Of a stretch of 56,580 bases of DNA, positions 42,869 to 52,177 are shown piece by piece. Numbering within the stretch: the stretch's first letter is position 1; every line of letters starts with the position of its first letter. Made by a program: the position numbers and the translations under genes. The notes under the pieces are model-generated. The model did no database searches, had not been told where the DNA came from, and worked only from the letters and a program-made list of their open reading frames with translations. The DNA is from Bacillus pseudomycoides DSM 12442 (GTDB lineage: Bacteria > Bacillota > Bacilli > Bacillales > Bacillaceae_G): the NCBI RefSeq assembly GCF_000161455.1, contig NZ_CM000745.1, positions 5,167,239-5,223,818 of the forward strand, read 5' to 3'.

Positions 42869-44704
42869 ATGAATTTACCGGATATGATCTTATATAACGG
42901 AAAAATCACTACCCTTGATCCCTCTCAACCTGAGGTATCTGCTATCGCCATAACTGATGGTTTAGTCACTGCAGTAGGTGGAGATGAGCTTCTTGATAGT
43001 GCCACAGAAAAAACAAAAAAAATAGACCTTAAAAGAAAGAGAGCTATTCCAGGCCTGAATGACTCTCATATACACGTTATTCGTGGCGGTCTTCATTATA
43101 ATATGGAATTACGCTGGGAAGGTGTGCCATCACTTGTTATTGCTCTGGAAATGCTTAAAGAGCAGGCAAGGCGTACACCTGCTCCTCAGTGGGTAAGAGT
43201 AGTTGGAGGTTGGTCTGAATTTCAATTTAAAGAGAGACGGATGCCAACTTTGGAAGAGATTAATGCCGTTTCTGAAGACACTCCTGTCTTTGTGCTACAT
43301 CTTTACGATAGAGCACTTGTAAATCGTGCTGGGCTGCGTGCACTGGGATACACAAAAGATACCCCAGACCCTCCGGGCAGTTTAATTGAGCGGGATAAAC
43401 GAGGTAATCCAACAGGTCTTTTAATTGCCAATCCTAACGCTTCTATTCTTTATTCAAGTTTGGGGAGAGCTCCAGTACTTAGTTTTGACGATCAGATTAA
43501 CTCAACTCGTCATTTTATGCGCGAATTAAATAGATTAGGTATCACAAGTGCCATTGATGCAGGTGGCGGATTCCAAAATTATCCTGATGATTACAAAGTT
43601 GTTGAACATTTAGCTGAGAAAGATCAATTAACTTTGCGTATTGCATATAATCTATTTACGCAAAATCCAAATCATGAATATGAAGACTTTGCTTCATGGG
43701 CAAAGATTGTTTCTCCAGGTCAAGGAAATGATAAGTATAAAATGAATGGTGCCGGAGAAATGTTAGTATTCTCGGCAGCCGATTTTGAAAAATTTCAGAT
43801 GCCGCAGCCCGAACTAGCTACGGTGATGGAAGCTGACTTAAAGAAAGTAATTTCTCTATTGGTGGAAAACCGTTGGCCATTCCGCTTACATGCAACTTAT
43901 GACGAGTCAATAACACGTTTCTTAAATGTGTTTGAGGAAGTCAACAAAGAAATTCCTTTTAATGGTCTACGCTGGTGGTTTGACCATGCAGAAACAATCT
44001 CGGATCGTAGTATGGAACGTGTTAAGGCTTTAAATGGTGGTATTGCCATCCAAGACCGCATGGCTTTCCAAGGTGAATACTTTGTTGATTTATACGGAAA
44101 AGAAGCTGCAAAGCGTACTCCTCCGATTTATCGTATGCTAGACCTTGGTATACCTGTTGGCGCCGGTAGTGATGCAACCAGGGTTTCTAGCTATAACCCT
44201 TGGGTTGCTCTTTACTGGATGGTTGCCGGAAAAACCATTGGTGGTCTTTCGATATACGATGAAAAAAATAAACTTGACAGAAAAGTAGCCCTGGAACTAT
44301 ATTCCAAAGGAAGTGCGTGGTTCTCTGGTGATGAAGGTAAAAAGGGAACCCTTGCAGTAGGTCAGTTTGCTGATATTGCTGTATTGTCTGCTGACTACTT
44401 TACTGTGCCAGAAGAAGAAATCAAAGACCTTGAATCATTACTCACTATTATGGGTGGGCAGGTTGTTTATGGAAATGATGAATTTAAAAATTTATCACCT
44501 GAATTGCCGCCAGCATCACCTGATTGGGCACCGACTGGAGTTTATGGCTATGGTGGTGCTAACCTAGCCCATAATATACTTTCTCACGATGCCAATGGTC
44601 ACAAGTTACATCGTTGCAGTAACCCTCTCCATCAACACACTCATACCGTAATAGGAAAAGATGGAACTAAATGGGGTATTGGTTGTACTTGCTTTGCTTT
44701 CTAA
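42869..44704 (+). CDS. YtcJ-type amidohydrolase
   Basis: 611 aa, amidohydrolase family 3. Metal ligands: His pair in GLNDSHIHVIRGG, His in RLHATYDES, His in WWFDHAETIS, Asp in VGAGSDATRV. The C-terminal 35 residues carry a Cys/His cluster (HRCSNPLHQHTHT, CTCFAF) not usual for the family. Start ATG 42869 with GAGGTG 5-6 nt upstream. Last gene of the operon, closed by a terminator. Substrate unknown. Confidence 0.87.
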   Translation: MNLPDMILYNGKITTLDPSQPEVSAIAITDGLVTAVGGDELLDSATEKTKKIDLKRKRAIPGLNDSHIHVIRGGLHYNMELRWEGVPSLVIALEMLKEQARRTPAPQWVRVVGGWSEFQFKERRMPTLEEINAVSEDTPVFVLHLYDRALVNRAGLRALGYTKDTPDPPGSLIERDKRGNPTGLLIANPNASILYSSLGRAPVLSFDDQINSTRHFMRELNRLGITSAIDAGGGFQNYPDDYKVVEHLAEKDQLTLRIAYNLFTQNPNHEYEDFASWAKIVSPGQGNDKYKMNGAGEMLVFSAADFEKFQMPQPELATVMEADLKKVISLLVENRWPFRLHATYDESITRFLNVFEEVNKEIPFNGLRWWFDHAETISDRSMERVKALNGGIAIQDRMAFQGEYFVDLYGKEAAKRTPPIYRMLDLGIPVGAGSDATRVSSYNPWVALYWMVAGKTIGGLSIYDEKNKLDRKVALELYSKGSAWFSGDEGKKGTLAVGQFADIAVLSADYFTVPEEEIKDLESLLTIMGGQVVYGNDEFKNLSPELPPASPDWAPTGVYGYGGANLAHNILSHDANGHKLHRCSNPLHQHTHTVIGKDGTKWGIGCTCFAF

Positions 44705-44709
44705 GTCAG

Positions 44710-44742
44710 AACCACCGATATAATGCCGGTGGTTTTCTTTCT
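44710..44742 (+). terminator. Terminator of the catabolic operon
   Basis: AACCACCG/CGGTGGTT with T-rich tail directly after the amidohydrolase stop. Confidence 0.8.
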
Positions 44743-44810
44743 ACAATAAGGGTATGGCGCCGAAGACGGACCTAAATAGTAATGGTATTAAGATCATAAT
44801 GGTAATATGG

Positions 44811-45068
44811 GCTCTGGTGCAAATAATATGTAGATTCGCAATAGCAGTATATCCCTAACGGAATCTATTACTATGCGGTAAGACCGAAGAGTTGATTGAT
44901 TATCTTGACTTGTTTTTTGACAGACTTCTCTCCTTGCAAAGTCTGTCCTTTTTCCCTTAAATAAAAGTCAATAGTATTCCCTTTTGAATCGACTACACCA
45001 CACATATAAATCCACTGCCCATTGACTTTAATATAGGTCTCATCCCAAGACTTAAAGATTACTTTCAA
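44811..45068 (-). pseudogene. IS240-like element, internally deleted
   Basis: Starts at a right inverted end (GGCTCTGGTGCAAAT, 44811). The frame 44871-45068 joins SWDETYIKVNGQWIYMCGVV (first catalytic Asp region) to the C-terminus VKKQVKIINQLFGLTA, skipping the second Asp and Glu. The left end is missing. A hairpin (GACAGACTT arms, 44919-44947) precedes the stop. Confidence 0.75.
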
Positions 45069-45097
45069 TTTTCACACTAGAATCATTATTGTTTCTA

Positions 45098-45976
45098 TTA
45101 TACTGATACTTTTTCAGGATCATTTAACTTCTGCATAAAGATACGTGCTGCAAAACTTAAAAATTTATCATCAAAGTGAATAAGATTAATATCTTGACTT
45201 GGTGTTGGATCAGTAATACGAACTATGCTTAAGGTATCATTATTAACAAAGTCAACCAGTGAAAGAGGTATTATGGCAACCCCATATCCATTGTATACAA
45301 GGCTCAATAGAGAAATAGAAGATTTTGTTTCTATATTTGCTTCAGATAAAGATAACCCTAAAATTTCACAATATATCTTAATCGATTCACGACAACTACA
45401 TGAAACCATTACTCTACTCAGCCCTGCTAATTCTCGAAAAGAAACAAATGATTTTTCATTCAAAGGATGATTTTTTGGAATTACAAGGACGAGCTCTTCG
45501 CTATACAAAAGGGTGCTTGTTAATGTGTCTGGAATTTGAGCACTACGTGTGATCCCTATATCAATATTTTTGTCAACGATTTGATTTACAGCAACCTCTG
45601 ATTCTATAATTTTTACTACAATGTTGGGATAATGTTGTTGAAACTTCATAATATAAGGCGTTAAATAAGTGAGATCTTCTAATAAACCTCCTATAGTAAT
45701 CACACCTCTTTTCACACCCTTTAATTCAAAAATTTCGTTATAAACCTCATCAAATTGTTGCATGATAAATTTTCCTTTATCAAATAGCAATTTACCTGCT
45801 TCTGTAATTTTGATACCTCTTCCAACTCGATGAAATAAAGGTGTATCAAGTTCACCTTCTAACACACGTATTTGTTGACTTAAAGTCGGCTGTGAAATAC
45901 CTAGAACTTCCGCAGCTTTAGTAAAACTACCATTATTACAAACTTGAATAAAATACTCTAAATGACGTAATTCCAT
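45098..45976 (-). CDS. LysR-family regulator
   Basis: 292 aa. Helix-turn-helix (MELRHLEYFIQVCNNGSFTK AAEVLGISQPTLSQQIRVLE) and a two-lobed effector domain; CynR/CysL-like in layout. Placed convergently downstream of the hydrolase operon, it is a candidate regulator. Start ATG 45974-45976; upstream site weak. Confidence 0.88.
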   Translation of the reverse strand: MELRHLEYFIQVCNNGSFTKAAEVLGISQPTLSQQIRVLEGELDTPLFHRVGRGIKITEAGKLLFDKGKFIMQQFDEVYNEIFELKGVKRGVITIGGLLEDLTYLTPYIMKFQQHYPNIVVKIIESEVAVNQIVDKNIDIGITRSAQIPDTLTSTLLYSEELVLVIPKNHPLNEKSFVSFRELAGLSRVMVSCSCRESIKIYCEILGLSLSEANIETKSSISLLSLVYNGYGVAIIPLSLVDFVNNDTLSIVRITDPTPSQDINLIHFDDKFLSFAARIFMQKLNDPEKVSV

Positions 45977-46196
45977 TCTTGATACCCACTCTCCGCTTTA
46001 TGAAAGATTCACATTTAAAAGAACACTTTGTATGCGTTAGCATAACAACTATCTTTCCTGTTTATACTAATTGTAATTTCATTATTTCTTCATTTTGGAT
46101 TCCAATAAATGTACTGCCATTTATTGATTTTTTCCTCCTATTTATTTAATTTATATTTAATTAGGATATTACTAATTCGAGATATATTTCTAAAAA

Positions 46197-46640
46197 TTAT
46201 AGTTCTTGTGCATAATATCCTAATTTCTTCAACTGTTCGATTACCAATTTTTTCTCAATATAATCCAAACCACCAAATATTTGTCGAATCGCCTCTCTAT
46301 GCTGAGGGAAAATAGTATCCATCAATTCAATACCTTCTGAAGTAATTGACGCATACGTAACACGGCGGTCTTTAGGACATGGTTTTCGTATTAAGAACCT
46401 CTTCTTTTCCAACTTATCCACTACATACGTGATACTACTACTTGCAAGTAATATTTTGTCTCCAATTTTTTGTATAGGCTGATCGCCTTTACTGTATAGT
46501 AGCTCAAGCACTGCAAATTCAGTTGAATTAAGTCCATAACTTTTAATATCTTCTTCAATACGCTTAGTGATTGACTGTACTGCCCTTGATAATATAACAA
46601 ATAACTTTAAAGATAAGCTCTCATCGTTAATCACGCTCAT
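46197..46640 (-). CDS. MarR-family regulator, MhqR-like
   Basis: 147 aa winged-helix dimer: SYGLNSTEFAVLELLYSKGD, KIGDKILLASSSITYVVDKL EKK, CPKDRRVTYASITSEG. Strong likeness to B. subtilis MhqR, which represses hydroquinone/quinone detoxification genes. Start ATG 46638-46640 with GGATTGG upstream. It hints that the adjacent ABM and hydrolase genes act on quinone-like aromatics (inference). Confidence 0.85.
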   Translation of the reverse strand: MSVINDESLSLKLFVILSRAVQSITKRIEEDIKSYGLNSTEFAVLELLYSKGDQPIQKIGDKILLASSSITYVVDKLEKKRFLIRKPCPKDRRVTYASITSEGIELMDTIFPQHREAIRQIFGGLDYIEKKLVIEQLKKLGYYAQEL

Positions 46641-46934
46641 AATTACCAATCCTTTGCAAATTATCTTGAATTCGAGATTCATTATATTATCGTCAAAATA
46701 TTACGTCAATAATTCATTTTAGTTCTATCAAACCACTTATAATTTATTTCTCAACATGAGACATATGGAATCGTAAGAAAATAATTGTTAAAATATAAGC
46801 ATCTCAATTGCGTTATTTTTTTAAAGAAGGCTTGTTTTCTAACGCAAGCTCTCTTTTGTCATAGTCTAAATGGAATTCGGACACATTTTATATGGTGAGT
46901 TTTGTCCTCTTTTAGCGATAGAGACAAAAAATCT

Positions 46935-46998
46935 GGTTCTGATGTAAAAACTTCAAAATAACCGCAATTAATCTATAAAACTCGGACATACCAATGAA
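46935..46998 (+). mobile_element. IS240-like left-end relic
   Basis: GGTTCTGATGTAAAAACTTC, then AACTCGGACATACCAATG, matching 55095-55163. 46683-46934 shows no gene. Confidence 0.5.
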
Positions 46999-47042
46999 TA
47001 AGCATTCAAACGAATCCGGGCTGTTTAAATTTGATTATAGAA

Positions 47043-47172
47043 CTATTTCTCTGTGGCAAAATAAAGCAGTGCTATGATCGGAAAAGCGATTCCCATCCAT
47101 AATGTTGCACTCCATCCACCTGACGCGGCCCACCCTCCGACAGAAGATCCAACAGCACCACCCAAGAAGAAA
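47043..47172 (-). pseudogene. MFS transporter, C-terminal remnant
   Basis: FFLGGAVGSSVGGWAASGGW SATLWMGIAFPIIALLYFAT EK then stop: the last one and a half helices of an MFS drug-type exporter. The upstream part was replaced by the Tn7-like end at 47173. Confidence 0.6.
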
Positions 47173-47330
47173 AGTAGCTTTAAAATAAAGTTTGATTAAA
47201 TTATTACTAATAACCTTGATATAAAGACAAGTCTAAAGAGCATGTTTTGAAAAAAGGATTGATCAAAACATGCTCTAAATTATTGTGATAGATTAACTTA
47301 TTTTTAAAAAAGTTTGATCATTTTTGAAAT
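47173..47330 (+). mobile_element. Tn7-like transposon end (copy d)
   Basis: AGT (for TGT, 47173-47175), 8 bases, AATAAAGTTTGATTAAAT; hairpin AGAGCATGTTTTGA/TCAAAACATGCTCT around site 2 (about 47238-47280), and site 3 AAAAAAGTTTGATCA near 47309. The stem differs from copy a but pairing is preserved. It interrupts the MFS gene. Confidence 0.5.
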
Positions 47331-47372
47331 CCTTGTTGCACGAAAGCACCCGTTAATTGAATAAGCACTCTA

Positions 47373-48281
47373 CTAGCTTTGCAGGGTGCATCCATTTTCT
47401 TGAAATATTTCCTTTGCATCAGAAGGCAAATTTCTAACATGTTTAAGATATTTAGTCATGTTTCTGTCATCATCAATTGGATATGTGAAATTAAAATGTT
47501 CAGCGACATCTTTAGATAAGATTCTAAATAATTCACAAGTAACAAATATTGATTCCCATATATTTTTATAATCAGAATTAGAATAGGTTTCTTTGTACAT
47601 TCCCCAATATGATTCTGGAAGATACTCCTTAAAATATTTCCCTAACTTTCCTGGTGAAACTTGAAAAGCTTCTTGTATCCCAATCCACCAAGTAACCATT
47701 TTATCCAAAGAATTTCTCGTCGTATATTCAAACATTAGTTTTGCATATGGGAGTTCATCACGCCAAATTCCTTTTGCAACGTTTTGTAAACACCACCAAA
47801 ATTCATTTGTATAGCTATCGTATTCACCTTTGGATGGCTTTTTGACATAGTAATCTATATCGGTAGGATAAGGGATTACTGGCAAAAGATTATCTTTATC
47901 CATTAAGGGAAGAGTGAGCTTATCATTTTTATATTCTTCAAACACGGCTTCTTTTGTTTGGATACGAAGGTCTATGCGATTTCCATCTGTAAAGAGCATT
48001 AAAAAACCATAAGATCTAGTGAAATCGACATCAATTTCCCTACCAAAATCACTTTTGTCAGGTTCTTGCATCATGATTAAATCTCCAAAAGCTTTAATCC
48101 ATGTTGTATCTTTTATAAAAGATACTGTTTCTGTTACAACATAAACAACATCATAGTCCTGAAAAATATCTTTTGGTACATTAGGGTTTGTCCTTGAACC
48201 ATTCATATAGACTGCTCGAATACGTCCATCTTCTTTAGCGATTTTTATTATAAGATCCATCATTTCTTGTTCATTTCTCAT
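47373..48281 (-). CDS. aadK: Aminoglycoside 6-adenylyltransferase (AadK/ANT(6)-like)
   Basis: 302 aa. Nucleotidyltransferase motif YMNGSRTNPNVPKDIFQDYD VVYVV with metal-binding Asp pair, then IDVDFTRSYG, FTDGNRIDLRI, and helical C-terminal domain (WWCLQNVAKGIWRDELPYAK). It would adenylylate streptomycin at position 6. Start ATG 48279-48281 with GGAGGGG. Lies inside the Tn7-like end d. Confidence 0.88.
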   Translation of the reverse strand: MRNEQEMMDLIIKIAKEDGRIRAVYMNGSRTNPNVPKDIFQDYDVVYVVTETVSFIKDTTWIKAFGDLIMMQEPDKSDFGREIDVDFTRSYGFLMLFTDGNRIDLRIQTKEAVFEEYKNDKLTLPLMDKDNLLPVIPYPTDIDYYVKKPSKGEYDSYTNEFWWCLQNVAKGIWRDELPYAKLMFEYTTRNSLDKMVTWWIGIQEAFQVSPGKLGKYFKEYLPESYWGMYKETYSNSDYKNIWESIFVTCELFRILSKDVAEHFNFTYPIDDDRNMTKYLKHVRNLPSDAKEIFQENGCTLQS

Positions 48282-48591
48282 TGAATTCCCCTCCGGTATA
48301 TAGTTGGCTTTACATGAAAGATTCAAAATGGAGGGGCTCGTGGATGATATAAACCTACTCTAATAATTATAATTTATTCAAGTTTTTTTTCATCTAACCT
48401 TCCTTCCCTATTTAAAGCTAGCTTTTTTATAAGTTATTTCAACATTTATTCACAGATTAACTCTACTACCCTGTTAGTTCAATAAAGTAAGCCGAAATCC
48501 CTTCTTTATATATTTCGATTCATCATTTTTATAAACAATTTAACTTCCCTTTTGTTATCAAGGCCTAAACTGTAAAAAGTCATAAAAAATA

Positions 48592-48672
48592 AAGGGTGGT
48601 ACATATTAGACATATATAATATGTACCACCCTTTTATTTCTTGTTAAACAAACGCGCCCTTTAATGGCATAA
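48592..48672. repeat. Double hairpin element (copy 2)
   Basis: Arms 48592-48607 and 48618-48633 (16 nt each, AAGGGTGGTACATATT) with a 10-nt loop, followed by AACAAACGCGCCCTTTAATG. Same architecture as 8556-8628, in reverse. Confidence 0.6.
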
Positions 48673-48676
48673 TAAT

Positions 48677-48720
48677 ATGTTTCTATTAGCTTGTTTACTT
48701 GAACAAGCTAATAGAAACAT
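48677..48720. terminator. Perfect 19-bp stem hairpin
   Basis: ATGTTTCTATTAGCTTGTT and its complement with a 6-nt loop, 50 bp beyond the serine hydrolase stop. Probable terminator. 48282-48591 shows no gene. Confidence 0.65.
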
Positions 48721-48770
48721 ATAATAAGAAGAATGCGTATTAACATAACAACACATAATCCTCGATAAGA

Positions 48771-49697
48771 TTATAGTTTATCGATTAATGTCTCCCATGT
48801 AAGTTCAAGAACACCTGTCATATTTTGTGGTTCATTTGAAATATATGTTATAACTGCATTTTTATCTGGCAGCATTACAACATATTGACCATATAAACCA
48901 TCCATACGATATGAATTAGAGCAAGAGTTCATCCATATTTGATAGCCGTATCCTTGATGATGGTCTGCCGTAGCAAAATAAGGATTAAAATCGTTGGTCT
49001 TTATTTGGACAGATGTTGCTTGTTCAATGTAACTTGAAGGAATCAGTTGCTTACCTTTCCAGACACCTTTATCGAGAATTAATTGCCCGAATCTGGATAA
49101 TTGTTCTGCTGTTAAATATAAACCCGAGAATCCCTGTGTAATTCCTTTTGGACATGTCTCCCATTTAGGTTTTGGTATGTCTAAATGTTTAAATATTCTT
49201 CTATCTAAGTATTCATCCAAGTTACTTCCTGTAGTAATACTTATGATTTTTGAAAGCATATAGGTTGCGGCATTGTTATATGTAAAATGAGTACCTGGTT
49301 TAAATACAATCGGTTCATCAAAGAATAATTGTGAAATATCCCATTCCTGACCACTACTCCAATCAGCCTTCATAACTGGGCATTCTGCATGTCCAGTTCC
49401 CATGCAAAGCAAATCATGGATAGTCATCTCTTTTAGGTATTCATGATTTGTGTCATGTTGAATATCTGAGAAAAAATCTATAACATGGTCATTAATATTA
49501 AAGTAACTCTCCCTAATGGCAATACCGACTGCTATTGATGTAAATGTTTTGCTTACTGAATATAAAAGAGCAGGCCTTTCTTCTTCAAAATCATGTTTTG
49601 CAATTATATTTCCATTTTGCCTAACAATTACATTCAGAACATGAAGATTCTTACTATTTACAGATGAAATCAAATTATTCAATAATTCATTATTCAT
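48771..49697 (-). CDS. Beta-lactamase-related serine hydrolase (class C fold)
   Basis: 308 aa. SxxK motif SVSKTFTSIA (Ser about residue 47), YxN as FTYNNAATYML, and a C-terminal YGYQIWMNS area. No signal peptide, so cytoplasmic: an esterase or peptidase of the AmpC/EstB type rather than a resistance beta-lactamase. Start ATG 49695-49697; GGAGTG upstream. Confidence 0.82.
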   Translation of the reverse strand: MNNELLNNLISSVNSKNLHVLNVIVRQNGNIIAKHDFEEERPALLYSVSKTFTSIAVGIAIRESYFNINDHVIDFFSDIQHDTNHEYLKEMTIHDLLCMGTGHAECPVMKADWSSGQEWDISQLFFDEPIVFKPGTHFTYNNAATYMLSKIISITTGSNLDEYLDRRIFKHLDIPKPKWETCPKGITQGFSGLYLTAEQLSRFGQLILDKGVWKGKQLIPSSYIEQATSVQIKTNDFNPYFATADHHQGYGYQIWMNSCSNSYRMDGLYGQYVVMLPDKNAVITYISNEPQNMTGVLELTWETLIDKL

Positions 49698-49906
49698 TGT
49701 AACTCACTCCATTAAATATATATTTCTTAACAATCCTTAATTCGTATAATCCTATTAATGAGTAGTTTTAAATGTATTGACATAGATAAATTATAACATT
49801 AGTGATAACTTGTTTAAATGTAATGCTTCACAAACTTCATACCAATGTTATCAAAAATATTTTTGCTCGAGATTCTTATTCAATTAAATGGCCTGATAGT
49901 TGAAGA

Positions 49907-49925
49907 AGGAGAACAACGTTCTCCT
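49907..49925. terminator. Hairpin at Tn554-family end
   Basis: AGGAGAAC/GTTCTCCT, identical to 7926-7944 in inverse orientation; follows tnpC on the minus strand. Confidence 0.65.
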
Positions 49926-49930
49926 ATTGA

Positions 49931-50311
49931 CTATAAATTTTTATAAATATCTGCGTAAGCTACTTTCAGTTGTTCTCTTAGTTCTTTGTTTTCACCATCT
50001 AGCTTCTTAATGCAGCGCTGTAAAGAAGCAATCAGGGCATCTTTGTTATTGTCATCCATCTCTCGTTTGATTTGCTTCGATGTAGGTGCTTTCGCTTGTT
50101 GTTGTCGCAAGGATTCAATCCTATCACGCAACTCAAGGTTGTTATATAGCGTAGCTTTCGCTATGCCAGCCTCACTTGCCACGCTGTTGAAATTGATGTT
50201 CACGTTAGCTCGTACGAGCCGTTGAATGGGTTCATCGACCTTTTGATAGGTGGCAGACTTCCGTGAGGCATGAATCTTTTTTAACTGTTCTCTGCGGTCA
50301 TAATCAGCCAT
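49931..50311 (-). CDS. tnpC: Tn554-family TnpC
   Basis: 126 aa. N-terminal helix-turn-helix-like segment (NINFNSVASEAGIAKATLYN), then coiled coil to the end (IKKLDGENKELREQLKVAYA), as in Tn554 transposition protein C (DUF6262). It overlaps the tnpB stop by 8 bp. tnpA is missing and tnpB is truncated, so the element is inactive. Confidence 0.82.
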   Translation of the reverse strand: MADYDRREQLKKIHASRKSATYQKVDEPIQRLVRANVNINFNSVASEAGIAKATLYNNLELRDRIESLRQQQAKAPTSKQIKREMDDNNKDALIASLQRCIKKLDGENKELREQLKVAYADIYKNL

Positions 50312-51347
50312 TTTTTACACCTTGCTTTCTCTTCATGCGATCTTGTCTACCGAAGATGACATGTCCCTCACGGATATTGTCCAATATACCTTGGTATCGC
50401 TGTAAGTTCCGTTCGGGCTTTTCTGCCACGCCATCACGGCCATGCTGTTTTGCGACTTCTGCGGCTCTAGACGTTGTTTTTACGTGCATTTCGTATTTCT
50501 CTACACCCAATTCTGAAAATCCAATTGCCAAATCTTTGCACGGGCTTCCTCCATTGCACGTGAGGCAAGGTGGGGCTTCCATAAGAGGGCAATTCCCTTT
50601 CAACCTTGCATGACACGTCCCGTATGGGTTGTCCATTGCATTCAATTTATGATCCTGCCAGAGAGCTTGAAGGATGTCTTGTGGGATGTCTTCACCTGCT
50701 TTAATTTCTTGTACTTCACTGTTCAAGTCGAAACCGAATACACCCTGGTTTATGACAGATTCAAATGCCTTACGCTTTGTATTATCTAACAATTTGGCAT
50801 ACCGTAAGGTCATTTCAGGGCAAGCATGGGTTAATAACTCTTGCACTGTTAGAATGTCTGCACCGCCGTTCAACATTTTTACTGCGCAGGTATGGCGAAA
50901 TTGATGATTCGTAAAATGAAATAAGTTCCCGTTCTCATCTACAATGTTTTTCTTGTAAGCTAATTTATTTAATTCAAGTCGAACCCAACATTGGGTATAA
51001 GGTTTCCCCTTCCTAGATCCACGATAACGTACAAAAATGAATTCCTCTGGATTATTGTCTTTGTTACTGTTTTCCGTGGACTCCTTAATGAGAACTGCGA
51101 GAATGTTTGCTAGCTCATCGTCAATTGGTATTCGATGTCCTTGTACATAGGTCTTCTCAATATCTGTAACTATAGAGTATTTACTGTTTAGTCGCTCTAA
51201 ACAATCAAAGGTTAAGCCTAATACATCCGAAATTCGTAGACCTGTTTTAAAAGCTATCCATATAACTGGAATGACTTCTTTATGTAAATCGTTTCTATGC
51301 TTGAAGAGTTGTTTTAACACAAAATCAGGAATATAGTCAATTTGATC
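50304..51347 (-). pseudogene. tnpB: Tn554-family TnpB tyrosine recombinase, 5' truncated
   Basis: The C-terminal catalytic domain remains: Arg in AFKTGLRISDVLGLT, HQFRHTCAVKML (His-x-x-Arg), HACPEMTLRYAKL (His and nucleophile Tyr). A Cys-rich segment follows (APPCLTCNGGSPCKDLA). The frame is open to 51347, where an IS6 end begins, so about 290 N-terminal residues and all of tnpA are lost. Confidence 0.85.
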
Positions 51348-52156
51348 GGTTCTGTTGAAAAGTTTTCTAAATGAGGATACACTCTAGAAAAAAAGAAGCC
51401 AGGAGAATCAAAAATGAGATATTTTAAAGGGAAACAGTTCAAGAAAGATATTATTTTAGTAGCCGTGGGTTACTACTGTCGTTTTTCTTTAAGTTATCGC
51501 GATGTATCTGAACTTTTGAGAGAGCGTGGAATATCGGTTCATCCAACAACTATTATGCGTTGGGTTCATGAGTATGGAAATTTGATCTATCAAATCTGGA
51601 AGAAGAAAAACAAAAAGGGACAATCATCATGGAAATTAGATGAGACTTATATAAAAGTAAAAGGAAAATGGTGTTATTTATATCGTGCGATCGATAAAAA
51701 GGGATACACATTGGATATTCAACTTCGAAAAACACGGAATCATCAGGCGGCCTATTCCTTTATGAAAAGATTGGTGAAGGTTTTTGGAGAACCAACGGTT
51801 CTCACAACAGATAAAGCCCCAGCGCTACTTTGTGCGTTTAACAAATTAAAAGAACAAGGCTTTTATAAATGTACAACTTATTGTACCATCAAACATTTGA
51901 ATAATCTTATAGAACAAGATCATAGACATATAAAGCGGCGCTTTGCCAAATCCGCAGGATTTCAAAGTCTTCGTCATGCTTCATGAACCTTAAAAGGAAT
52001 TGAAACTGTTCACGCTTTATATAAACGGAACCGAAATCTGAGTTCAGATTTCGGTTTTTCGACGTACGATGAATTACGAAATTTATTAACAATCCCATAA
52101 AAGGAAGCGCTTTTGGCGGAATTCATATATTCTTTAATCAACTTTGCAACAGAACC
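51348..52156 (+). mobile_element. IS6-family element, full length (809 bp)
   Basis: Ends GGTTCTGTTGAAAAGTT (51348) and AACTTTGCAACAGAACC (to 52156). No 8-bp target duplication (ATTTGATC against GAAAAGAG): the flanks, Tn554 on one side and an IS240 tail on the other, were joined by recombination or deletion. Confidence 0.85.
51414..52100 (+). pseudogene. IS6-family transposase with one nonsense codon
   Basis: 228 codons: YRDVSELLRERGISVHPTTI MRWVHEYG (HTH), WKLDETYIKVKGKW (first Asp), TTDKAPALLCAF (second Asp), LIEQDHRHIKRRF (Glu). TGA at 51984-51986 replaces the residue between HAS and TLKGIE; the relative at 30815 has Cys (TGT) there. The catalytic core is complete before the stop. Hairpin at 52028-52057 (13 bp plus one G-T) in the last 25 codons. 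Confidence 0.85.
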
Positions 52157-52177
52157 GAAAAGAGCATACCTGATGGT

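Noticed and set aside
48771..49697. Beta-lactam resistance gene
   Set aside because: SxxK and YxN motifs are present, but there is no signal peptide and the protein resembles esterase-like class C relatives; called serine hydrolase instead.
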